A stretch of 6,257 nt of DNA from JBEKZQ01 sp049509675 (lineage in GTDB: Bacteria; Planctomycetota; Planctomycetia; Pirellulales; Thermoguttaceae): NCBI GenBank assembly GCA_049509675.1, contig JBEKZQ010000377.1, forward strand, positions 1 through 6,257. Reading direction: 5' to 3'. Both the position numbers and the translations under genes were made by a program. Each line of letters starts with the position of its first letter. Position 1 is the stretch's first letter. Under the pieces are notes generated by a model. That model searched no databases, was not told where the DNA came from, and saw nothing but the letters and a program-made list of their open reading frames with translations. Shown here one piece after another: positions 1 through 5,021 of the stretch.

Positions 1-208
1 CCTCGCCGTCGAACCAGAACCGCCCGGAGCTGGGCCGGTCGAGACAGCCCAGAAGGTTCATGAGGGTCGTCTTGCCGGAACCGGAGGCCCCCATCAGTGC
101 GACCATCTCGCCGCGCTGGATCAAGACCGACACGCCCTTGAGCACGGGTACGTCGACCTCGCCCAGGTGATAGGTCTTGGTGATGTTCTCCAGGCGAATG
201 AGTTCCAT
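1..208 (-). CDS. ABC transporter ATP-binding protein, MacB/LolD-type (N-terminal 69 residues, cut by window edge)
   Basis: This is the nucleotide-binding subunit of an ABC transporter, which hydrolyses ATP at the inner face of the cytoplasmic membrane to drive a partner permease. The visible start MELIRLENITKTYHLGEVDV is typical of the MacB/LolD/FtsE class. The P-loop (Walker A) is intact: GASGSGKTT at residues 40-48, followed by LMNLLGCLDRPSSG, the usual continuation in this class. The Q-loop, signature motif and Walker B lie beyond the left edge, so it cannot be said whether the protein is a stand-alone ATPase (LolD-like) or fused to its permease (MacB-like). The ATG at 208 is 15 bases after the stop of the membrane fusion protein gene, with a GGGGA ribosome-binding sequence 8 bases ahead of it, so the two are almost certainly co-transcribed. 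The membrane-fusion-protein neighbour argues for a MacAB-type exporter. Substrate unknown. Confidence 0.93.
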   Translation of the reverse strand, partial: MELIRLENITKTYHLGEVDVPVLKGVSVLIQRGEMVALMGASGSGKTTLMNLLGCLDRPSSGRFWFDGE

Positions 209-223
209 GGGAAAAGTCCCCGC

Positions 224-1729
224 TTACGGCTTGGTCTTGGGAGTGCCGCCCTTCTTGTTGAACAGCTTGGGGGCGAAGGGGTTGCTCAGATCGGCCACCT
301 CTTCCGGGGCCAACTCGCCCACGATCACTTCCATGCCTTCCTTGATCTCCGGACCGGAGATCTCGGTGTCGATGCCGTCGGTGGCGCCGATCCGCACCCT
401 GACGGGCCGGGCCAACGGTCCGTCCTTGACCCACACCTGGCCGTGCTCGGAGTGGCTCTTGGACTTCTTTTGGTCGCGCTGGGCCTTGGCATCCTTGGGG
501 TCCTTTGAGTCCTTCGCCGCGGCCCGCTCCTTAACGCGCCGCAGTGCGGCGGCGGCCTTCGGATCGCTGGGCGTCTTGGCCTCGGCCGCGGCGTCCTTGC
601 CGCCGGTCTCGCCCGGCGTCTTGGCCTCGGCCGCGGCGTCCTTGCCGCCGCTCTCGCCGGGCGACTTGGCCTCGGCATCGCGCTTGCCTTCGCCCTTCTC
701 TTTGCCGGCCGATGTCAGGCTGTCGCGGTACTCCGGGGCCACCATGGCTGGCCGCGGCTTCCACCGCAAGGCCCCGTTGGGGACCTTCAGCACGTTGGGA
801 TGCTGCTCGACCTGGAAACTCAGGTTCGCCGTCAGGTACGGCAGCAGCCGCAGATCGGGATTCTCGGTGTCCACCACCACGGTGTAGGTGACCACGTTCT
901 GCGTCATCGTGGCGTTCATGCGGATCTGGTAGACGGTGCCGCGGAAGACCTCGTTGGGGTAGGCGTCAACAGTGAACGTGACGGGCATCTTCGCGTGGAT
1001 CCGCCCAATGTCGGCCTCGTTCACCGAGGCCCAAACTTTCATGTGCCGCAGGTCCTTGGCGATGAGGAACAGGCTGGAGACGCTCATGGCGGAGACCACG
1101 GTCTGGCCGACGTTCACGCGGCGATCGATGATCACGCCCTTGACGGGCGAATTGATGGTGCAGTAGTCCAGGTTCCGCTTGGCCATGGCCAGGGCCGCCT
1201 CGTTCTGCTTGACGGTTGCCTTGCCCACCTCCAGGTTCGCCTTGGCGGCCTTGAAATTGGCCACGTCCAGGTCGTAGTCGGTGTCGGCAATGGCCTTCAT
1301 GGGCCGCAGGGCGTCGGCCCGCTTCCATTCCGCCTCGCTTTGTTCCAGGTGCGCCTGGAGCTCTCCCAGGTCGGCCTGGGCGTGCAAGAGGTTCGCCACG
1401 GCCTGATCGTTCTGCGCCTTGTAGACCGAGTCGTCGACCTTGGCCAGGAGCGTGGCCTCGTCGACCTGCGAATCGTAGTCGATCGACTTGCTCGGATCCT
1501 TGGGGTCTTTGCCCAGCGAAGCAATGGGGCCGGTCACCTGCGAGCCTACGTCGACCACCTCCTCCGGCTCCAACGTGCCCGTGGCGCTGACCAACGACAC
1601 CAGGTCGCCTTGTTTGACCGGAACCGTGCGGAAGTTTGCCGGCGGATCGGTCGATGCGCGAAGTGCGTAATACGTGCCGCCGCCAATCACCAGGCCAATG
1701 ACGATCAGAAAGCCAAGAATCGTTTTCAT
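224..1729 (-). CDS. MacA/HlyD-type periplasmic adaptor (membrane fusion protein) of an ABC efflux system
   Basis: A 501-residue periplasmic adaptor that would link an inner-membrane ABC pump to an outer-membrane channel. Residues 1-23 form an uncleaved membrane anchor or signal (MKTILGFLIVIGLVIGG). Residues 49-70 (ATGTLEPEEVVDVGSQVTGPI) are the first half of the lipoyl (biotinyl-like) domain. Residues 103-185 are an Ala/Glu/Lys-rich alpha-helical hairpin. Residues 190-214 (CTINSPVKGVIIDRRVNVGQ) are the second lipoyl half, followed by a beta-barrel domain (about 222-310) and a membrane-proximal domain split by a linker. Two features are unusual: an insert rich in Lys, Asp and Pro in the first lipoyl half (about 72-90), and a roughly 95-residue hydrophilic insert (about 335-430) holding 15-residue repeats. 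These make it longer than E. coli MacA (about 370 residues). The ATG at 1729 is preferred over an upstream TTG at 1795 because it directly precedes the hydrophobic anchor and has an AGGGG sequence upstream. The ABC ATPase gene follows 15 bases after its stop. Confidence 0.93.
   Translation of the reverse strand: MKTILGFLIVIGLVIGGGTYYALRASTDPPANFRTVPVKQGDLVSLVSATGTLEPEEVVDVGSQVTGPIASLGKDPKDPSKSIDYDSQVDEATLLAKVDDSVYKAQNDQAVANLLHAQADLGELQAHLEQSEAEWKRADALRPMKAIADTDYDLDVANFKAAKANLEVGKATVKQNEAALAMAKRNLDYCTINSPVKGVIIDRRVNVGQTVVSAMSVSSLFLIAKDLRHMKVWASVNEADIGRIHAKMPVTFTVDAYPNEVFRGTVYQIRMNATMTQNVVTYTVVVDTENPDLRLLPYLTANLSFQVEQHPNVLKVPNGALRWKPRPAMVAPEYRDSLTSAGKEKGEGKRDAEAKSPGESGGKDAAAEAKTPGETGGKDAAAEAKTPSDPKAAAALRRVKERAAAKDSKDPKDAKAQRDQKKSKSHSEHGQVWVKDGPLARPVRVRIGATDGIDTEISGPEIKEGMEVIVGELAPEEVADLSNPFAPKLFNKKGGTPKTKP
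571..676 (-). repeat. 45-bp in-frame tandem repeat in the adaptor linker
   Basis: Two full 45-base copies (571-615 and 616-660) differ at very few bases, and a partial third copy runs 661-676. The period is a multiple of three, so in the adaptor (residues about 352-387) it encodes 15-residue units of the form AEAK(S/T)PGE(S/T)GGKDAA, with AEAKTP starting a further degenerate unit. The array sits in a Lys/Asp/Glu/Ala/Pro-rich linker with no hydrophobic core, so it is probably a flexible periplasmic spacer. Copy number could vary between strains by slippage or recombination. Confidence 0.9.
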
Positions 1730-1847
1730 AAGTGTACCCCTGCGGCGAGAACGAAGACGCGTCACACGTGGTGCGGCGTATTTCCCACTCGCCAAATTCC
1801 CAATAGAAGATGCGGGACAATCCCCAACTTATTCTCTCTCCCCAGTC

Positions 1848-2327
1848 CTACGCCAACTCTCCGGCCGCCTTCTTCACCGCCGCCGCCTTGGGCCTCGGGA
1901 CGGCCGATGCCTGGACCAGGGTTTTCAACGCGTCATGAACTTCTTTGCGGGTTGCGGGCGGCATGCGCTCGAACACCGCCATCACGCGCTCGATCCGCAC
2001 CGCTTCCCGCGATTGCATGATCTGCTGGCCGCGGCCGGTCAATTGCAGGCAGCGGACCCGGCGGTCCGCCTCCTCGGCCACCCGGGTCACCAGGCCAGCC
2101 CGCTCCAGTCGATCGGCAATCTGTGTCATGGCGCTCAGCGATACGCCCAGTTCGCGGCCCAGGGCCGACATCGACTTGCACCCCTGACACAGGATGCCGC
2201 ACACCCGCAACTGCGCGACTGGCAGATCTACGGCCAGATCGCCGTCGACGGCAAAAACCTGCCGCACCACGGATGTCAGCAGGGAAGCGACCGCCTTCCC
2301 TTCGCTCCAGGATACAGAGCCCACCAT
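1848..2327 (-). CDS. MarR-family winged-helix transcriptional regulator
   Basis: A 159-residue cytoplasmic regulator, a normal length for MarR proteins, which bind as dimers to palindromic operators and usually repress their own operon until a ligand or oxidant releases them. Residues 47-80 match the helix-turn-helix: CQGCKSMSALGRELGVS, then the recognition helix SLSAMTQIADRLERAGLV (63-80). The wing follows (EEADRRVRCLQLT, 85-97) with the conserved Asp-Arg-Arg, then the LTGRGQQI helix start typical of the family. The C-terminus is Lys/Ala/Pro-rich. Cys43, Cys47 and Cys50 cluster just before the DNA-binding domain, with Cys93 in the wing. The ATG at 2327 has GGAG 4 bases upstream. The adaptor gene starts 118 bases downstream on the same strand, so this is probably the first gene of the efflux operon and its regulator. 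Ligand unknown. Confidence 0.92.
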   Translation of the reverse strand: MVGSVSWSEGKAVASLLTSVVRQVFAVDGDLAVDLPVAQLRVCGILCQGCKSMSALGRELGVSLSAMTQIADRLERAGLVTRVAEEADRRVRCLQLTGRGQQIMQSREAVRIERVMAVFERMPPATRKEVHDALKTLVQASAVPRPKAAAVKKAAGELA

Positions 2328-2355
2328 AAAACTCCAAGCCTCTTACCCAAACAGC

Positions 2356-2499
2356 CAGGAGAACTGCAAAGTTGCGATGTGCTACACTAGCCCGACGCGC
2401 CAGCGAGGGAGACTTGCCCTAAAACCCTCGCTGGCGCTTCGGGCTAGTGTGCGGAATGGACCTGTTCCGGAGAACTTCCCCGACTTTGCAGTTCTCTTG
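2356..2499. mobile_element. MITE-like non-autonomous element with 17-bp terminal inverted repeats and 10-bp flanking direct repeats
   Basis: The left end CAGGAGAACTGCAAAGT (2356-2372) is matched on the opposite strand by the right end (2483-2499, reading CAAGAGAACTGCAAAGT), 16 of 17 identical. Directly outside each end is the same 10-mer CCCAAACAGC (2346-2355 and 2500-2509), as expected of a target-site duplication. The 144 bp interior encodes no protein and holds a long hairpin (2384-2450). The structure is that of a miniature inverted-repeat element mobilised by a transposase elsewhere. It lies in the leader between the predicted promoter and the marR-like gene. The boundaries are seen directly; the mobility and the transposase family are inferred, and I do not recognise the ends as those of a named IS family. 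Confidence 0.7.
2384..2450. repeat. 26-bp near-perfect inverted repeat (internal hairpin of the element)
   Basis: The arms 2384-2409 and 2425-2450 are complementary at 25 of 26 positions around a 15-base loop (2410-2424). They carry the words ACACTAGCCCGA and GCCAGCGAGGG. From memory, closely related sequence recurs in spacers of Pirellulales genomes. Transcribed from either strand it would fold into a very stable stem-loop. There is no T-run after it on either strand, so it is not a standard intrinsic terminator. Confidence 0.9.
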
Positions 2500-2528
2500 C
2501 CCAAACAGCGGCCGATTCCATTAACCGA

Positions 2529-2558
2529 CATATATTATTAATCTACCTGAAATATATG
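2529..2558. promoter_or_regulatory. Candidate MarR operator overlapping the promoter
   Basis: CATATATT (2529-2536) and AATATATG (2551-2558) are exact inverted repeats whose centres lie 22 bp apart, about two helical turns, so a dimeric winged-helix protein could bind both halves on one face of the DNA. The site covers the predicted -10 box, part of the -10/-35 spacer and the start-site region, where a repressor would block RNA polymerase. Assignment to the adjacent MarR-like protein is inferred from position. Chance AT-rich symmetry remains possible. Confidence 0.45.
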
Positions 2559-2568
2559 CGCATGTCAA
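2540..2568 (-). promoter_or_regulatory. Sigma-70-type promoter for the marR-adaptor-ABC operon
   Basis: On the minus strand a perfect -35 box TTGACA (2568-2563) is followed after exactly 17 bases by TAGATT (2545-2540), a 4 of 6 match to the -10 consensus, within an AT-rich patch that contrasts with the GC-rich surroundings. Transcription would start near 2533, leaving a leader of about 206 bases before the regulator's ATG. Subtracting the 144-bp element and one 10-bp direct repeat leaves about 52 bases, a normal leader length. Confidence 0.6.
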
Positions 2569-2590
2569 CGGACATTTGTTCGCGCCTTGG

Positions 2591-2629
2591 AAAAAAGATT
2601 TCTTCCGAGCGGCGCATCGCCCCACGCTC
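2591..2629 (-). terminator. Weak candidate terminator after the glycoside-hydrolase-like gene
   Basis: Starting 23 bases after the stop codon, the minus strand has a GAGCG/CGCTC stem (2629-2625 with 2611-2607), a possible small GCG/CGC inner pairing and a run of six T (2596-2591). The T-run begins about 10 bases beyond the stem rather than directly after it, so this is a poor match to an intrinsic terminator. Confidence 0.25.
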
Positions 2630-2651
2630 CACGGACCACGCCCCCCCCAAC

Positions 2652-4811
2652 CTACTTCCCGTAAATCTCCACCTCGCGCAGGGTCATCTGGTGGGGTCCG
2701 GTCTGGCCGCCGGCCTCGGTCTCCTCTTTGGTCGCGCCGTCGCCCCACGTGCAATCATGCACCAGCAGCCGGATCTTCTGCGTGGTCACCGGCGGGAACT
2801 GGTGTTGGAAGATCCAGCGGTCGCTGAAGAAGCTGTCCACCGTGGTGCGCGTGGGCGGCGTGAAGACGCACAACGTGCGGGTGGGCTCCTTGACGTGCTC
2901 GATCGTCACCCAACGGCCGTCGCGATCGTACTGCAACTCGTAGTCCAACAGCGTGCCCTGCGATTGCCAGGGCGGAGCGGCGTAGACGATCACGCGGGCC
3001 ACGGCGGCCGCCGCGGGCAGCCGGATCTCCACCCAGGTGGGAAAGGCCGCGGCGTTGTCCATCCACGGGCCCTCGCCGGGACGTTGCGCATAGTACCAGT
3101 TCTCCTGCTCGCCGTTGATGAGCTTCGACACCACGTTCCGCTGCAGCGTGATCTTCTCGTTGGCGTCGTTGGGGTTCTTGGGCAACGCCGGCGGATTGGC
3201 GGCCGCGGCGCGGACGCCCTCGTCGCGGGCCAGGTTGCGGCCCCAGTCGGTCGGCAGCACATCGATCGTTTGCCCCTTGGCCAGCTCGACATAGACCGGC
3301 AGTTCGGGCACGCCGAGCACCGCTTCGCCGTCGCGGACCGGCAGGTCATCCTCCACCCCGAAGGCCGAGACCACGTGAAGCTTATCGCCGCCGGCCACCT
3401 TCAGTCGCACCTTGCCGTCGGGGCTGCCGGCGCTCATGAACATCGCCACGCGCTTCGACCGGTCGGGCGACTCGAACAGGCTGCCGATATACAAACGATT
3501 GCCCGGCTCGCCGAAGTCGAAGGCCCGGGCGAAGGTGGCGCCGAATTGCTCCTCGGCGAAGACGCGCATCAGGGGCAAGGCGGGGTTGAAGCCCCCGTCG
3601 TCGTTTTCCCACCAGGTGGGGAAATCCCAAAAACCGTGGCTCTTGTCGTACCACAGGTGGTTGTGTTCGCGCGGCAGGCGGTACTGGTCGAAGATCATCA
3701 TTTCCAGCATGGTCCAGCGCCCCTGGTGGCGGGGCTGATAGACGCCGTACATGGCGGCGAAATAGCCCTGCTCGGTCTGCCACAGCTCTTTCTTGTCGGC
3801 CCCGTATTTCTTCAACAGGGCCAGCAGATTGTCCAGCGACCGTCGGCCCATCACCAGGTCGCCGTTCAATCCGTTGTAGACGTGCATGGAGAAGGCGTCG
3901 ATCGAGTCGCCGCCGCCGGCCTTGAGGAAGTCCTCGATGAAGGGCAACAGCGAGGGGTTGATGGCCACGGTGCCCGGCCCCATCACCATGAGGTTCTTGT
4001 CCACGCCCTTGACCGTTTGGTAGAAGGGTTTCATTTCCTTCTCGGCGAAGTCTTTGCCGCTGCTGCCGTAATTGGGTTCGTTGCGCGGCTCGTAGTAGCG
4101 GACCACGTCCTTGAAGTGCTCGACGACCTTGCGCACGCCCGCCTCCTTCCCCTTGGTGCCGTTGGGGAAGGCGATCATCAACACCCGCTTGCGCAGCGGA
4201 TCGTAGGGCAAATACATCTGGCGATCGATGGCGATCGACTTCTCCAGATCGCGGATCGATTCCTCGGGCTTATCGGCGTTGGCCGAGTGGCGCTGCGGGC
4301 CCATGCCGCTTACGCCGCGCAGCACCTCGTCTTCCGTAACGCCGCCGCCGGGCGCGCCCTTGGGCGGCAGTTCGGGGAAGTTGGGGTTGCGGCGCAGGAC
4401 GACCAGCATCGTTCCGCCCACCACGTCGCCCCACTGCGTAGTAGCCTCCTTGCCGTAGACGTACAGCTTGTACCAGCCGGGCTTCGGCACCTTGAGCGTA
4501 ATGCGTGCGGCGCCCGGGCCTTGATCGACCAGCTCGCCCCAGTAGTCGCGGACCTCGTAGCTCACCGCCGCGGGGCCCAAGGAAAAGACCACCGGCTCTC
4601 CCACGTAGAACACGGGATTGCGTTTGCCGCAATCGGGCTCCGCGGCGTCTTTGCGCGGGGTCCAACTCCATCCGTGCGTGCGCTGCGGCGCGACGTGGTT
4701 GGTTCGCACCGCCTCGCCCGCATCGGCGACGCCAAACGAAGCCATGCCCCACAACATTACTCCTCCCAACGCGACGCGAAGCACGGCACACCTCGACTGG
4801 TTGCGGATCAT
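2652..4811 (-). CDS. Secreted glycoside-hydrolase-like protein (clan GH-A type barrel) with C-terminal discoidin/F5/8-like domain
   Basis: A 719-residue exported protein, probably acting on glycans. Residues 1-31 form a signal peptide: Arg-rich start, hydrophobic LRVALGGVMLWGMASFGV, likely cleavage after ADA. Residues about 64-140 look like an Ig-like beta domain (VFYVGEPVVFSL, YEVRDYWGELVD, GWYKLYVYG). Residues about 160-440 resemble a TIM barrel: LMIAFPNG (211-218), RYYEPRNEPNYG (238-249) with the proposed acid/base Glu245, DAFSMHVYNG (305-314), and LWQTEQGYF (343-351) with the proposed nucleophile Glu347. The roughly 100-residue spacing suits clan GH-A families such as GH39. A beta-rich linker follows (about 440-520), then residues about 555-719 resemble an F5/8 (discoidin/CBM32-like) domain: TWVEIRLP, ARVIVYAAP, YELQYDRDGRWVTI, LREVEIYGK. 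The start at 4811 is chosen because the signal peptide begins there and AGGAG and AGGG lie upstream. A longer frame to 4991 runs through a repeat. Exact family and substrate unknown. Confidence 0.78.
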   Translation of the reverse strand: MIRNQSRCAVLRVALGGVMLWGMASFGVADAGEAVRTNHVAPQRTHGWSWTPRKDAAEPDCGKRNPVFYVGEPVVFSLGPAAVSYEVRDYWGELVDQGPGAARITLKVPKPGWYKLYVYGKEATTQWGDVVGGTMLVVLRRNPNFPELPPKGAPGGGVTEDEVLRGVSGMGPQRHSANADKPEESIRDLEKSIAIDRQMYLPYDPLRKRVLMIAFPNGTKGKEAGVRKVVEHFKDVVRYYEPRNEPNYGSSGKDFAEKEMKPFYQTVKGVDKNLMVMGPGTVAINPSLLPFIEDFLKAGGGDSIDAFSMHVYNGLNGDLVMGRRSLDNLLALLKKYGADKKELWQTEQGYFAAMYGVYQPRHQGRWTMLEMMIFDQYRLPREHNHLWYDKSHGFWDFPTWWENDDGGFNPALPLMRVFAEEQFGATFARAFDFGEPGNRLYIGSLFESPDRSKRVAMFMSAGSPDGKVRLKVAGGDKLHVVSAFGVEDDLPVRDGEAVLGVPELPVYVELAKGQTIDVLPTDWGRNLARDEGVRAAAANPPALPKNPNDANEKITLQRNVVSKLINGEQENWYYAQRPGEGPWMDNAAAFPTWVEIRLPAAAAVARVIVYAAPPWQSQGTLLDYELQYDRDGRWVTIEHVKEPTRTLCVFTPPTRTTVDSFFSDRWIFQHQFPPVTTQKIRLLVHDCTWGDGATKEETEAGGQTGPHQMTLREVEIYGK

Positions 4812-4884
4812 GTTCCCTGGGTCTCCTGAAAAGCAGCCGTTCGCGGTCCGGTCCACCGCGGACTCAGACTCACGGCGAACCATG

Positions 4885-4913
4885 ACTATGGAACGGCGGC
4901 GCAGGGAAGTCAA
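4885..4913 (-). promoter_or_regulatory. Weak candidate promoter for the glycoside-hydrolase-like gene
   Basis: On the minus strand TTGACT (4913-4908) is followed after 17 bases by CATAGT (4890-4885), 5 of 6 and 4 of 6 matches to the -35 and -10 consensus. Transcription would start near 4878, about 67 bases ahead of the ATG at 4811. That fits the shorter start and would exclude the in-frame ATG at 4883. The surroundings are GC-rich, so this is suggestive only. Confidence 0.3.
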
Positions 4914-4929
4914 GCGAGAGCGCGAAGTT

Positions 4930-4987
4930 GTAGGACGGATTGCCAATCCGTCCGTGTTTTGCGGGACGGATTGCCAATCCGTCCTAC
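4930..4987. repeat. Tandem pair of 21-bp palindromes, planctomycete-type spacer repeat
   Basis: Two identical 21-base copies (4933-4953 and 4964-4984) are separated by 10 bases (GTGTTTTGCG). Each is itself a palindrome, GGACGGATTG and CAATCCGTCC around one central base. The pair is bounded by GTA on the left and TAC on the right, so the whole 58-base block is also an inverted repeat. I recall this motif as abundant in spacers of Pirellulales genomes. When read as protein it yields peptides such as TDGLAIRPT and TDWQSVP, common in over-extended gene models. Role unknown; it could form a hairpin after the upstream gene, but no T-run follows. Confidence 0.9.
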
Positions 4988-5021
4988 GCATGATCGATCA
5001 ACCAGTACTCTCTTACGGCCC

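Noticed and set aside
1730..1795. Upstream extension of the adaptor gene to a TTG at 1795
   Set aside because: It would place 22 Arg-rich residues before the hydrophobic anchor; the ATG at 1729 has its own ribosome-binding sequence.
800..2020. 406-residue open frame on the plus strand across the adaptor and regulator genes
   Set aside because: It spans two well-supported minus-strand genes and their spacer and shows no recognisable motifs; the composition is that of a shadow frame.
2384..2450. Long hairpin as an intrinsic terminator
   Set aside because: No T-run follows on either strand, and it sits between a good promoter and the regulator gene inside a bounded repeat element.
2641..2648. 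Run of eight C just downstream of the enzyme gene
   Set aside because: A homopolymer outside any gene; it has no evident function and could be a length error in sequencing.
2556..4829. 757-residue open frame on the plus strand opposite the glycoside-hydrolase-like gene
   Set aside because: The minus-strand protein has a signal peptide, catalytic motifs and recognisable domains. The plus frame is His/Val/Leu/Gly-rich low-information sequence, typical of an antisense shadow in GC-rich DNA.
4930..4987. Palindromic tandem repeat as a CRISPR array
   Set aside because: There are only two copies, the spacer is 10 bases, and each unit is a full palindrome; no cas genes are visible.
4812..4991. Upstream extension of the enzyme gene to an ATG at 4991 (or 4883)
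   Set aside because: The extra residues are translated from the palindromic repeat and an Arg/Ser-rich spacer. The signal peptide and ribosome-binding sequences support 4811.
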